DNA of 64,000 bases from Tretioscincus oriximinensis (taxonomy: Eukaryota > Chordata > Lepidosauria > Squamata > Gymnophthalmidae). The notes below the pieces were generated by a model. The model was given only the letters and a program-made list of their open reading frames with translations. It did no database searches and was not told where the DNA came from. Both the position numbers and the translations under genes were made by a program. The stretch's first letter is position 1. Every line of letters starts with the position of its first letter. Where the stretch lies: the NCBI GenBank assembly GCA_022410635.1, contig JAJVDF010000017.1, forward strand, positions 2,341,859-2,405,858, read 5' to 3'. Of this stretch, positions 47,001-62,000 are shown in pieces.

Positions 47001-50000
47001 AATATTATGCTTACTACCCCAATGAACTAAAATGTAAGGATACATGTCTATACTCAATCTTTTAAAATATCTTAAATGCTTTGTGTTATATGTAATAATA
47101 ATGTATTTAGGGATGTTTCCCCAACTTGCTAAAACTTGCCTCATTTTAAAACAAAATATGGAGATGAGTTATTTTTAAAATAAAGAATTGTTCAGAGTCA
47201 ATTCCATGAACTGCAGCTTCCAAGTCAACATGAATTTAGAATGATTAACTTATTTCATTTTACTTATGTATTTGAATAGATGTACCTTCCATACTGACCT
47301 TTATTTTTAGGGAAATAGTTTAGACGTAACAGACTGTACAGTTACTCTGGACAGTTTCATAACATTGCCTGTGAGTTTCTCAACCATCCTTCGAAACTGA
47401 GGCTGAATAGTTCCTCCTGGGAATCAGACATACTGTGTTNAAAAATGGTTAATGTAAATGCATGAACTTGTATGATTACATGAATATTTTTAAACAACAG
47501 AAGCAAAGAAAAAAATTGTGGGACACTAAATGTTTTGTATCATTAATATGCTCATTCTCTTGGCACAATTCATTTCCTCCTTCAAAGTAACAAATTATGT
47601 ATTTTAATCTCATTGTCTTGCATTTAGGCTGACATCACATCTCTGCTTACATGGAAGTAAGCCCCAGTGTATGTGAAGGCTTACTTTCAGGTAAATGCGC
47701 CTATGGACAAACAGTAAAAGCAGGCCTTCAGCCAGCTAAAGGAGGGTATATTGTGGAATTGAGAAAATGCAAGGAGGAGGAAATTGGGACAAAAAGAAGG
47801 TAGAAAATAGCTAACAGCAGTAGATTAGAAGGCCAGAGAGAGAATTTACTAGACACACAACTGAATTGTTTGCTGTGGTACATGTCTTCATGCTTTGTGT
47901 ACATTTGTCTGGGAGGGTAGGTGGCTTAGGGAAGATGATGAACTATGTAGTCATTTGATACCTCAGTGCTTTAGAATTCTTATTAGAGGTGCCATGGAGG
48001 AGAGGAAGAGGTAGCAAATCACTTGCATTGCTTCTAAACCCCTTTTAGAGTCTTTCTTCAAAGATCCCAAAACTTGTGCCCAGATTATATGACTGTTATC
48101 TACTTGTTCCCACAGCTCTAAAAGAATGGGGTAGAGATCAAGCTAGTTTGGGTGAAGTATGGGGAAAACAATTCCAGCTTTCATTTAGATGAGGTCAGAA
48201 TCTAAATCTCCCAACTGAGAAAGATCTTTAGGATTAAGTACCTAAGATGTCTTCCCTCTAGATACTCTCAGAGCACCTTCAGTACTCTGTAATTGTAAGG
48301 ATGCTTCCCTCTAAAGCAGATAACAAGGTGGATCATCTTGATTTTTATCATTGTATCCCGCCTTGGTGGAATAAAATAAAATGAAATAATGGCTAGATGG
48401 ATGAATAGAGAAGCCAAAATCTGTTTGGAAAAGGTGGGTTTGGATGAGAAAAATCAGAGAAAAGAATTATTTGTATATCTTTTCTTAAAGCAATAATATT
48501 CCTAAAAGTCCAATTGGAATTTGTTCCTTCAAGATGCTCATTTATGAAATACTTCTAGTGATATAGCTTAGCAGAAAAATACATCTATACCATAATTCAT
48601 TTGGCAGTATAGATGGTGATTTCACTGCTTGCTAGGTTGTTATTTGCTAAAGACTTGCATAACAAACTCTAATGTTTAGGTTTTGGACAAGTATTCTTGG
48701 GTTACAAATCCCCGTCTCCTTGGTTGCAGTGATCAAAGCTGAAGATTGTGGGAGTTCAAAAAATGACTTTTATAAACTGTGCCAACTGAATGCTTTTGAC
48801 GAAAAAGCTCAAAACTTAACTAAATCAATTTTTAAAATTTTCCTTAGAAGTGAGAGGAATTCAAAGACCTGGTGTAATGCTCATATAAATGTTACAAAAT
48901 AGCGTGTAAGCTTTGGACTCTTACAGACTATAGTCATAATCAAACCTTTACTTTGGATCATCTTCAGTCCCAAAGAATTGGCTTGAGTCCAGAAAATAGA
49001 TGGACTAAGTCTCATTTTTCATGACTGGAGTGAATTGAAGATGGTCTAAAGTCCAGGGCTCTTTAGATTTTATGCAAGTTTTTTTTNAAAAAGGAAGTGC
49101 TTTTGTGCCTTCATTTGGTCTATAGCAGGAGTAGCTGTGTGCTCCCCCCCCCCAGTATTGTACTCTCAGACACTTAATTTCTGCCAGAAAGGCATAATCA
49201 TCAAAACTGATGGGAATGGAACAGAATTTCTGAAAAGCTCCAGATTTCCTATCTCTCTTAGAAGGAGTGGAGATTCTCATAAAGAACACCAACAATTAAG
49301 AAATTGCTATGCTATAGTAGTATACTGATTATCAGTATGAGGTTAGTTTAGGGTTCCTACCTAATATCCAGGATATAGCTTTGGACCTTTTATGGCTGTA
49401 GAAGGAAGAACCTTTTGCCAGCTGTGCCTTTTAATGGCTGCTGCACCATGAGTGTGTGACAGAGAGAGTAGGAGAGAGAGAGAGGGAAATATCTTTCACA
49501 TGCATTAAAAATCTAAAGCTCTATCCTGGATTTTAGGTGGGAACCCTATGTTAGTTTCCAAAAAAATGGAGGGAGATAAAAGTTTGCCATCTTGTCCATC
49601 CATGCTACTTACAAGGTTCCTTTCTCTCTTTATTTCTGTCCCCCTTACACAGCAGAACCTATTTCTGCCAGACAGCCAGCTCTCAGGCCACATGTCCATA
49701 AACAGCCAGAGAAGACCACCCGGGTCCGAACAGTCCTCAATGAGAAGCAACTCCACACTCTGAGGACCTGCTATGCTGCCAACCCCAGGCCCGATGCCCT
49801 CATGAAGGAACAGCTGGTGGAAATGACTGGCCTCAGCCCAAGGGTCATCAGGGTCTGGTTTCAAAACAAGCGCTGCAAGGACAAAAAAAGGAGCATCATG
49901 ATGAAACAGCTCCAGCAACAGCAGCCCAATGACAAAACTGTAAGTGCCTCTTGAGTCCTCCAGGCCTTTAGGGGGCAGTCATTCCTATAGAAAAGGAGGA

Positions 50001-53000
50001 TTTCNGTTCTTTCTTAATAATTTCCTGTCTTGGTGTGTTATCTAGAACAGATGCTCAAATGGCCTCAGGATAAGTCACTGAGTATGCTGATTTTGGCTAA
50101 TAGAACAGTAGGTTATTAAAAGCTGTGGGAATTAGCCTAGAAGTCCAGGCATATCAATTCCAAATTAGCCATGGGAAATATTATGCACTTGTTTTATGTG
50201 GAAAGAAAGTTATACAAACATGAATGTTACCTTTGTAGAAATTCCAATAGAATTTAGTAATATTGCATAGTGCTACTTACATATTCAGAACTGATTGTTT
50301 GATATCAATGGGTCTTATTTCTGTGCAACCATCATACATAGAAAAGTCTTGCATAATTTCATAGAGGTGCCCATGGTCACCTCTATGGTTTTGGAAGAGA
50401 ACATTTTGAACCTTAAAGCTTAGCTGTGAAAAATAGATGTGCAAAATTTAGTTTGCATTCAAGAACATTCATGTTTGTGGATATTTTCATTCACTAGGAC
50501 ATGTGGATTATTCAAAGATCTGTGGATTTAGTTGAATGAGACTTCTATTCGCAAACAAAAACTCAATCACGTTCATTAAGGTTTTAAAAAAATGGTTGTA
50601 TCGTTAAACTGAACAGGTTCATGCACATCTCTAGTAAACAAGTATCACCAAAACAGAATTTTTGCAATGAGTTTTCACTCAATTCAGAGCGGCTTTTTAA
50701 ATTCATAGAAAANAAGCAGATGATGTAGAATGAACTTTCACAATTTATTAACTGTTAGAGAACAGATTTTACAAAGCATTTTTTCCTGTCCTGCCCATTT
50801 CTTTGTTGCCAAGTCATCCATTTCCTTTAGACCTTAATGAAGAAGTGACCACTGCAGTATGTCATAGGTACTAAGACTTAGTGGAAGGAGAAATGGCTTT
50901 TTAAAGGCTGCTTACCTGGCTAAGTGGAATTTACAGTGTTGTGTTTTACCACAGTGGAATGTACTAAACCCTAATTTGAAGTACTTAAATTGCTCAGCCT
51001 TAGAAAGCTATTTTGGATACAAACCTTTTAAAATACCTACATGATTTGACTTCCTCTCTAGGTTCTTCTTTTTCATATAAGATAGTACAAGTCAAGGGAT
51101 AGAGGGGTGGGGGAATTGGACTTCCTGAAAATAGGATCATACATTTATGGAAGCACATTCCACTGAGATCAGTTCAATATCCAATAGATATTAGGACAAT
51201 GTGACGTCTACTGAACTATTTGCATTTACTTAGAGATATTGTAAAACAGGACCTACTTGTGTAATAGGTAAAGTTGAAACAGCTTCCTTGCATATGCTTA
51301 GGCTCCTGGACTCAGAATCCCAGATTTCTAAGTTGTAGATATGCTACAGGTCTTCCCTGTACCTCAACTAGAATTGTGTAGACTGGACTAATGGGACTGA
51401 CTATAAATAACCAAGAAAAAATCTTGGTGTATTAGTAACTGAAATGGGGAAAAATGAAATTAAAACTTTTTAGTCTAGGGCAGATTGAAGAGAAAGGAGA
51501 GCTAAAACAAGTGTTTAAAATATTTTGTGGCAAGCCAGAATGGATAGGAAAAAGTTTCTCTAGAACTAGGGGCTCACCTAAAGAAACTAGTGTTTGCAAC
51601 AACACTGTAACATCAGAAAGGATTTGGACCAGGATTTTCAATGGCTGTTAGCTTGTCACCATATAAGTTATTCTGGTTTGTATCCCAAAATCCAGGTGGC
51701 TGGATGTACACATTGGTTTTGACCACAATCTGTCCACCATAATCTGCATTCTCATAAGGATTACAGGCCCTTGTTCGTATATAATCTAGAACAAGGCTTA
51801 GTACAGAATAGTCAAAAGACCAATTGTAAGCAGGACAACTTTTATTTTTATGCCCTATTTGGCAGTTTTCATATGCAACTGGCTGCCAATTTTGAGAACA
51901 AGCTATTGGCATAGATAGGTAATATGTCCAATCCAACAGGCCACTCTTCTGTTCCTATGACAACAAACCCATTAAGTTCCATGGTGCTTACTCCAGATTA
52001 GTGTGCAACTACCCATTATATTTTTCACTAAGTTTCTTTTTGGAGTACTGTTCAGTTTCTTTTTGCACTCTTTTTTTGGCCATACTAAGCGAGAAGAGTT
52101 TTCTGCATTCACACACAGGGAAAAAAGCAACTTACAAGTAGTAGTGCTTGAACACAAATGTTCGAACACAAATACCAGTTTTAATCCTCATAAAAAGTAG
52201 CTGTAGTGATGTTTTATGGCATTGTAACGTGGATTAGAGATTCTAGTGTGTGGATACTGCCACCTCCAAACTATGTTTAATCAATTTCTTTTTGCTGTGT
52301 CTGGATGCAGCTTGAATCTCTTCAAAAACATTAAGGATTTTTTCTCCCCTTAGCCTAGGAATAAGTCTGCTATCTCTGAACAGATGTTTAAAGAATCATG
52401 TTGTTCTGACCTATTTTTTAAATTGCTCTTCATTTGCTTCTATATTAAAGGTGCTTTGGGCTTAAAGGTTGCAATTTTACATCCATGTCTTTGAAAACAG
52501 ACCCTATTTTTTCCTTCAGGGTGTATATATAGCAAGTCAAAAGAACATGAAGTTGTTCCACAGAGTACAGCTTCTCTGGGAATACACCTCCTTGCATTTC
52601 ACCTCCCCCCACCAAGTCTTTTGCTTTTTTCCTCCCGCTTAGATAAGCTTTATGCCAAGATAAACAGAAGGAGAAAGGACTCAATAGCTCTGGTCATCTA
52701 CACCTAGTTTCCCCTTCACAGGAACAGGGTTAAAACAGTTGCTAGAATTATTTCATGCCACTCGCAAGCATAACAGGACTTCAATAATTTTCAGTCTGTA
52801 GACTGAAGGATATGATTTCACCTTAAATTACAGAGAAAGTGAACAAGGCCCTGTTCCCACTGAGGCTTATTCTGAGCTATATCTCAGGACAGAGCTTGGC
52901 CATCCACATGCAAGTATAGACTGCTGGCATAGTCTACACTTGCATGTAGAGGGCAGGCTCCTATTCTATATGCTGAGATATAGTTCAGAATAAACATCAG

Positions 53001-56000
53001 TGGAGCCTCACCAGCTTCACGTTCTTGGACTACGTTTTCCATCAGCCCCTAATAATACAAGAAATATAAAATTCTTTGATGGGCAATTTGGAAAAAATCC
53101 CCCTAAATACAATTTTTTCAAGGACTTTAGCATCTTGGGAGGAAAGGCTAACATAGGGGGGAAAACAGTTGTTTTCAGAAACATTGAGCTCTGGAATAGG
53201 TATCAACAAGCCATCCCAGGTCTAGCCACAGCATGTGTTGTCATGACACAGGTGGAAAACAGTCCTCTTAATTTGAGGTCCTTTTGTGGAACAGAATAAG
53301 GTCCTTGGGCAGTTTGAGTTGAAGACCTTATGAAGCATTCCTCCTTTCTATGTTCTTGACCTTCACATGACTATTCAATAAGAAAAAAATGAGAAAGGGG
53401 GTCTGGTTGTAGCCCCTCATGGTCATACATTAGGCTCTTTCTGTACTGGGCCTTGTTTTGGGGGTTTGTGTCAGAATTGGGGCCTAAGCATGGGTCCTGT
53501 CCTCGCTGAGCCTTATTCTGGGTTGTAGCTCAATATAGAGCTTCTCTATTCACATGCCATTTGAGGTCTGCCATAGCGTGTAGATTGGCAGGCTTCTATT
53601 CCAAGATAGAGCCCAGAATAAGGCTCACTGAGAACACATCTACAGTCTTTACTATACGGCAGGGCCCTATTGAGAAATATAGCACAAAGGAAAGGCTAGT
53701 GCAGACAAGATTTTATTTTAAACCTTCATGATTTACCTTTAGTCCTGAAGAATGGTTTTTTTTACAGAAAAATAATCTGAAGATTTAGGTCAAGAAGCCA
53801 CAAGAAAAAAGGAGGCAGCGGGAGTTTTGGGGGGCTTTTGGCAGATGCATAGTTACTTTTGCAAGAGAGTTGTTACTTTAAAATGTCATAGAAAGCAGTG
53901 GAGTACAGTACCCAGAAAACAGGACAAAATATTTGAAAAGGAAAAGGACTAGAAGCAAGAAAGGAATTAGGAAGCCTTTTTAACTCATGCCTTCTGCACT
54001 AGGCTTGATTCTTAGAGATATCTAAGACCAAGGACTTGTCATCTTGCATGCCAGTGTAGGCTACGGCAGGCCCCAATCAGGTAAAGACACTGCCTATTCT
54101 ACACTGTCAAAATAATGCTCTGGCATGCAGATATATTCACAAACAAAGTCATGTGCAGAAAAGGCCTCAATGGGAGTTGAGTTAGTTGAACAATTGATTT
54201 CGGGATGTTTTGTTTTGATTAACTTTTCACTTGATCCCACCGGAAAGAAGTTACAGAAACAACAACTGCAACCATCCCCCTCCCTCTTACCTAAAAATAA
54301 TCTGTGCATCCCCCTCCCCGTCTGCTCGGCTCCTTTCCCACCTACCTGCCCTCCCTTCAATCACAGCAAGCCACAAAAATTCTGCAAAAGGCAGATTACC
54401 AAAGTCAATAAAGTCAGCCGTTTGATAAGCCAGCAAAGGGGTTTATTGACTCTGGGCACTGTGAGACAATCCTGTGCCTCCTTGTTTTCAGAATATCCAA
54501 GGGATGACGGGCACTCCCATGGTGGCAGCTAGCCCAGAGAGGCACGACGGGGGCTTGCAGGCAAATCCAGTGGAGGTCCAAAGTTACCAGCCGCCCTGGA
54601 AAGTGCTCAGCGACTTCGCCTTGCAGAGTGACATAGATCAACCGGCTTTCCAGCAACTCGTAAGTGGGCATGGGTCTCTGTCTGTATGATGCTGACTCTG
54701 GGGTTGGGGTGAATCTGAATGAGTCCATTTTTCTTCCTCTTTTGCAACCCCAGGTCTTAAAGGTCCTGGAAGACAATGCAAAGTTCCCCCACTTCCCCCT
54801 TGGGATTCAGATGGGCTTGTCTGTAAATTGAGTTGTCTAAAGCCTTGCAACACTTGCATGTGGAATTGTGGATCAATGCCCATACATGCTGGAATTGGTG
54901 GGCATAAGGTGGCCCAGGTTGAAGGAATGGGGCTTATTCTTAACACTCAAATCTGGGGTCTGTTTTAGTAACCCACTCCCATTCATACACACAGCAGCTT
55001 TCCATGGCAAGAATTTGGAACCTGGGCTGGTTCTAGTTTAGGTCAAGTCATTGCAAAAATTGAAAACTTGTGATGTTGATGGAATATGTAGGGAAGAAAG
55101 TTAGAATAATCCATGAAAATATTCCACCCCTATTTTTTTTTACAAGTTGTTTTCTATTGGGTAGAAGAGAGGAAATCCTACAGAATCCTATGTTTACAGT
55201 AACATTTCCATTGGGTAAACAGCAACATAAAAAAAAGTGTTTCTCTTTATTTTTACTTGCAGTAGTCAGGATATTACCTTTTCCATTCAAAAGCTTTTTA
55301 AGAATTGTTTTCTCCCTCCCACACTCTTTCTGGCTATAAAAATTACTGCATTTATCCCAAAAATCTCAATCAGATTCAGGCATTTTATGAAATTTGGCTG
55401 ATTTCTAATTGCAAATTCATTTTGTCATGCAGATACCTAAGTTCTGGATCCAATGGTACTTACTATTTTAACACATAAATAAACTGTTCTTCCAATTGAT
55501 ATTTAAGCATCTTAATTATAATTTGGAGAAGCATTTCCAAAATGCTCACCAATGATTTTGAATGCTAGCAAAGTAAAAGACTGAGTCTTACACATAAATC
55601 TAATAAAGCAATGGCTACAGAATAAAAACAGTGTGTACATATAAGGATTTCTTTTTCAATATTTCTACCCTAAATATAAACTTAAAACAACGATATTAGA
55701 AAACTAGCATTGCATTTCATCCTAGACCAGTGTTGTTGTGTCAAATTGTGTCCAACTCCTGGCTGACTACATGGACACCTTTATGTAGTTTCCTTGACAG
55801 TAATACAGAATTAGTTTGCTATTGCTTGCTTCTGGGGAAAAGCTAGGGATTCAGCCAGCACCCCTCTGCTTTCCAGTTTACTTGAGCCACAACCACTTAC
55901 TACACATATATTGCATATTTATATTGAATTTCTTTGATGTGACGAATAATACCCTAAACAGATAAAGTGAAATAGTAAATTAGAAAAAACCGTCTGAGTC

Positions 56001-59000
56001 TTCAAAGTATCTTCTTTTAACTAGCTAGAATTAAGGAACATCTGATATTGAGAAAAAGACTGCAGACATGGCAGAAAATCCCTGTGCTTATTCCCTGATA
56101 CACATCTATGGAAAGCAACATATATGCACAGGGTGGAAGGAAGGCACATAGCCAAGCATTTTATTTTTTCTAAACTCCCAGCTAGTGTAGGGCTTTTGTA
56201 TGCAAGTACTATGCTGTAATGCTAGTCATTATCACAGTTCTGCTAAATGTCTAATACCGTCCAATTGTTTTTCTTTTTCATGGGTAACATGTACTTCTCA
56301 ACGTATGCTGATCAATACTTGCCTTTATTTTCTTTTAATTACAAATGTGGTTTTATAGTTAAATGCGACATCTGCATAGTATTAATGGGGCTGCCTTTCA
56401 TTGAAAAGCCAACAGGAATTTACCATTCAATTCTGTTCTTAACTCACTTCCTATGCCTACATCATTTGGCAGCTCATATGGGACCCTATCCTCTGCAATA
56501 CTTAAGCCCAACCAGGTGATTTAAGGACAGAAGTTCAACCTTAACTCAATTTCCTGGCCTAAATGTGTTAAAACCTGATCTTAAAAATAATAAGGTATGT
56601 TGTGAACAGTTTTTCAGTGATTAAAATTTATGGTAGCAATGATAAAACATCAAAATGATTGGGTGAAAAGAGTGCTTCCCAGAAAAGGGGAGAAATTTTT
56701 GCTTCTGGTGTTGAATGTCTTCACTTTTTTCCTTAAGTGGAGTGGCAGCTTTAACATTTCAAGGAGAATGGTACAAAAAAAATAGTTACTGGGTTATAAT
56801 TTATGTCACCATTTAAGGCAAATCATTTTATAAATATGTGTCGGACCCAATAGGCTTTGGAGAACTTTCTTCTGAGTAAAAGTACGTAGGGAATTTTTTT
56901 CTTGAAGTAGAAAATGTAGATTGCATGCCTCACCTATATGGAGACTGCTATCAAGCCAGTGATCAATGTANCATCTATATTGTGTGTGAGGGCCAATTAC
57001 ACCAAGCTAGATAGTAGGGAATACTGGACTAACACGGCTATTTCTCTGAAATTAGTCTTTCTGCATTATTCCAGGGCTGCAGATAGCAGACCCAAAGAGC
57101 GGCTGTGTTTGACTGAATTAGATTATTACCCTCTTCTGGTTAGATTTATATCCTGTGACAAGGATTTACTAGATTATCAAAGCAATGATCTCTTCTTGTT
57201 TTGTCTAGAGACTAAATTGGACACCATTTAGCTGCAGAATGGTTATATTGGAAAGTCTTTCCATGCAACCTTCTCATGGATTATGAGTGGACTGACTTCT
57301 TAGAGGAGTTTGAGGATATAATACAAATGAGGAAAGAAGACTGGCAAAATCCAAGAATAAGAGAAATGCATTTGGAGTATTTTTTTAAATGAATATACAC
57401 TGAAGGAAGATAACTTGGTAAACGTTTATACAAGAACCTCATACAAGTTAATTTGCTTTTTTGAGCAGAAATCCTTCAGTTATTTGTGTCTGGCAATAAA
57501 ATATAACGGTAATCACTGCAATGTTGTAGTGGCAACAAAATATAGCAATAACCACTGCAGTGTCATAGAGGAGCGATAAGTGCAAATTGGAACCCTTGCT
57601 TTAATCTACCATAGACCAAAAGTAGGTATGACAAGATAACAGTGTAGTTTCCATATGGTCCAGATCCATAGGTTTTTCTTTCAGTGATTCCCAAATTAAG
57701 TGTTGCTCCTTTTGTTCAATGATAGGGTCAACATTGGCTGCATATCACTATAACGGCATGAGTTTCAGAATGTTAGAAGCAGAAATATTCCAGTGTGTTG
57801 TGGAATAAAGTATGTAGTACATACAGTACACACACTTGGAGATTTAAATGTTCTAAATGAGTCTGGTATGTGCATTTCCATTAAAATGCTTAATTAATTT
57901 AATTTCCTCTCATCAGGGATGTTTTCTTTTAAGGAAACAGAGGGCAGATTGAAGCTGAAATATTTTCCACTTTTATTTCTGGTAAATAAATATGATGTGG
58001 TTGAGACGAGACAGAACAAATACTTATAGATACCCCAAAATCGTTGTTTATTTTTTGCCCATTTCCACAGTTTAAACAGGTCAGCATAGTTTTGTCTCCA
58101 CTGTTCATAGGAATTTTCAGTTTGAGTGAATAAAGAGGACAGCTATATGTGATCAAAGAGATGCATGAGTGGCAATTGCTAGTTCAGTGGAATAATTTAG
58201 GCCAGGATGGCCAAAGTATGACTCCCAGACGTTTTAAAATTATAACTGCTATCAGCCCTAGTCAGCTTGGAAGCTGAATTTCAGCAACACTGGGAGGACC
58301 ATAGGGTGGCCATTGCAATATAAAGGAAATCCACCCTACAGAAACCTTGTAAAGGGATATGTATACATTTGGACACAAGAAAATTACACATAAGCAAATT
58401 TAATAGTGGGTTAAGCTGTAACATTGGTGTGCATTATCTTAATTCATTGCAATTTCCTGAAATAAATAGACCTGCAGATGTCATTAGTCAGTACCCACTA
58501 GAAAAGATTATCTCTTCATTTTTAAAAAATAACATCCAAACAGTAAAGCTTTTAGCCATTTGCGTTTCAACTTCTGAGTTTAAAATACATTGATTTAAAG
58601 TAGAAGGGCTTGTGACATAATCTGCTGGGCCTTATTCCATGGCAAAAATGATCAATGTTGTAATTCTTTCATTGATCTGTAATTCTAAAGAGCAATAATA
58701 ATTTAAAAAGGACCCATGTTTCACATTTAGACTAATATGCTGAGCTGAAGGGGAAATTTATTCAAAGAGGGTAGAATAAAGATATTTGAATGGACAGGTC
58801 AATGTACCTGAGTGTGTATATTATATATACGTACCACTCGTCCATACTCTATGAGTTATATGGAGTATGTGCACCTGTAATTTGCAGCTTGTCTATTTAA
58901 ATGTAGTGAAACAAGCACCTAGGTCTTTTCTGTTATTGCATAAATGTATTGAATAGTACAAATCTGTGAATAATACAGATCTGTGCTCTTCACAGCTGGT

Positions 59001-62000
59001 GTTTTGCACTTGTTACAAGCACAAAACATTTCATAACAAGCTGCCTGCAGGGCTATTCCGTATGCTATGATTTTCTTTCATTATAAACAAAACAAAAAAA
59101 GCCCACCTTGGGTGGAGTACAATGAAAACATAATACATTGCCTTTAAATGTGACTACACTACTTTCCAATATTTTTTACAACAGTTCTGTAAGGTAGGTC
59201 AGAATTGTCATCAGGTTATTGATATACTCAGGCAGATAAACAATGGCTTACCGTTTTGTGGCCTTTCAGAATTCACTACAAAGGACATACAATATTTGGA
59301 TTGAGAACACACTAGTGGACGTCTCCTTCAAGTCAGAGCAATACAAGTTTACTCAGAAGTAAATTCCACTTGTGTCTAATGAACCTTCTAGGTAGGAGCG
59401 GAGCGAGCCTTAGTCACTACGTAAGCATAATTCTCTTTAGCAAATGTGTTCTATATATCCTTTCTATAGGTGTGTCAGTTGCTGTTTTTTGAGAAAGTAT
59501 GACTGATTAAATTACCCATGTCCAGTGGTTGGAGGGACTCTGCTTACTTACAATAAACTCTCAAGTGTGTGTGTAAATCTACAAATGTTTTCCATACCTT
59601 TTTCTAGACAAAAGCACATTCTGGATTGCTGATAATGCCTCTTTTGTTTTATGTTTCAATTTGGTCCTTCCTAAAATTAAGGTGGCAGGGGAATCTATAT
59701 AACTTTTATTAAAAATCTAAAAACTCTTCTGCATAATTAACTGTGTTAATAGTAAATGATCCCTCAAGATTAACAATTTCTCTGTGTGAAAGTTCTCATG
59801 AACTATTGTCTTGTTGGTCAAAATGTCTACTCAGAAGACAGACCCCTGAGTAAAGTGAGAATTCCTGCCAGAATATGTATGCCCCTTTAGAATTATCTTT
59901 ACTGTTACAGAGCTTGAGAATTCTAAGCCTGTGTGCAGATACTGCTTACTTTTCCAGTTGTATTTGGATATTTTAGATTATCCATGCTTTATTCAGGAAG
60001 AGCCAATAAAGTGGGACAAATATGGGACATTTAGATGCAACCTAAGTTGCAGATGGTCTTTATAAATTCCAGTAAATTTTTGTTTTATGTAATATCTGGA
60101 ATCTAATTGGCTCTTATTAAAGCAGATAGAGAGGTAAATTAAGGCCCTATTCTGTTTCCTTTACAAATATAATGCTCCCCTGTTAGATATGGGAAAATGG
60201 ACCTATTTAATAGCATTCTCACTAAATCAGTGATAAGCTCTATTGGAGTTACTTTAAGATGGTTTAGTAATACTAATTCATTATTGGGATCATAACAAAG
60301 TAGCAATCCTTGTCTTTGATCACACTATACCTTTGAGTTGTTTCAAACTGAGAACTCTAGGAAAATATGCTGATAGAGGTTGTTAAGGACACTATGTCCA
60401 CAACAGCCAGTCTATTCCAATAGCCATAAGTTATTTCATGAGGTCCTTCAGGAAAAGTTGAAGAGAATTGTTTCTGCAATCCTTTCAGGTGGAGTCACAT
60501 AATGTCAGAGTATAACTTTCCAAAATGTCATACCCTTATCAACCCAGGCTGCAACACGACCACATTGCTATATTGTTTTGTATTCATCCCTATAGAGGTC
60601 AAGTTGCCTTCCTAAGGTTTATTTTCATGGACAAGCTTACTTCCATGCGTATATCATTCTTACGGCTTAGAGGAAATATCTTCATTACCTTTAAGTGAAT
60701 AGCCTCTTCATCTTGCTCTAAGCTGAGGCAAACATTCCACATTGAGTGCATAGTTTTTAAAGCTTCAGGCATTAAAATCAAAGGATAGAGGTGGAGTGAA
60801 TTCCATGTTGGCATTTCCAGAAATAAATTTTGCCAGTCAATTCATTTATTCTAAACGTGACATTATCTTATCCATAATCTGGCCATACACTCACCTTCTG
60901 TGATGAGTCTCTCATTTTCCTACAAGCAATGAAAGTAGATCCCTCTGATTATATTATACTATAGCTTGGTTCACTACTGTGGTTAATAGCAAAAACTGAG
61001 CCAAAACATATCTACTTTTCCAACTTCTATGTTTTGTACTATTTGATTATTGCTTTGCTTCTGCTATGTTATTTCCTGTGCACTATTTAACAGATTTTAT
61101 AATATATATCTGCCTTCGTATCTTGTGAAAAAAAAACTAAGGTCTTTAGTCCGATATGCGTATATTTGTGAAAAAATTGCTGAACATTTGAGTATACATA
61201 TAGATGCCTGCACACAGATCAAACAAATCTACTGTATCACTTGGACTATATCCAGGCCTTGCTTCTATTTTCCATTATTTTTGGATATTTGAGAATAAAT
61301 AATGTATTTGTTCTGGAATATTCAAATATTCCAGTGAATAAGTGATCCAACATCTCTATCAGACCTATTTGGCTTTAACTGATGTTAGAATTTTATTTAT
61401 TTACATTTTTATACCACCCTATACCCAAAAGTCTCAAGGCAGTTTACATTAAAGAATGTAAAGAATATAGAAAAACATAAATTCTCCCCCTCAAAAATAA
61501 AACAATTTTGATTAGTATCTCTAGCAGCTCAGCATTTCATAAAACTGAATATGTTGCAAGATTTCACTTGTGAATTGTGTAGGATTTATTCAGTTTGAAA
61601 TTTTTCCATTTTTATTTCAGAATTAATTGACTGACTCTGTGCCTCATATCTCCAGTAAATGAAATTATATTTGCGTCATTTAAAATTTGTAGAATGAGAG
61701 ACACATGTGGTCACTGAGTGTAGAATTAGAGAAACGACTTGAGGGATTGCTTTGCTTTATTATCTCACAGTTTCTATACAATTTACTCCTATGTTGACAT
61801 GAAATGTATAGCTGAGTGCAAAAATGAAAGTAAGCATTTTGTGAGGATTCTGTTGCTAGTTACTGGCAATACTATATTAATGCAATTTCATCAGGAATAA
61901 AACTTTGTTCTAAAAAAGCCAGAGAAATAGAATAATCCTTAGATTCTTTCTTTCAATTTGTAAACCTTTTCTCTATCTCTTTCTCCTCTCTTTAAATATT

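Larger units (their letters stand above)
42978..49652 (+). other. ISL1: ISL1 intron 3
   Basis: 6,675 bp, phase 1. The first 1.8 kb carries family B, A and D elements (42990-44760). The rest is AT-rich with scattered old repeats (46606-46705, 47631-47735, 48330-48395) and a CTTT/CTTC tract at about 46895-46940. Nothing else recognisable. Confidence 0.9.
49940..54491 (+). other. ISL1: ISL1 intron 4
   Basis: 4,552 bp, phase 0. Mostly unique-looking AT-rich sequence from 49.94 to 51.6 kb. A worn family B-like element may lie on the minus strand at about 51650-51830. Clearer B copies are at 52847-53007 and 53493-53632, with a decayed one at about 53990-54166. Confidence 0.9.

Noticed and set aside
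49505..49918. 137-codon frame antisense to the homeodomain exon
   Set aside because: Shadow of the conserved coding exon on the opposite strand.
61251..61353. Another family A copy
   Set aside because: Shares only loose words (TTCTGGAATATTC, GAATAAGTGATCC); too diverged to call with confidence.
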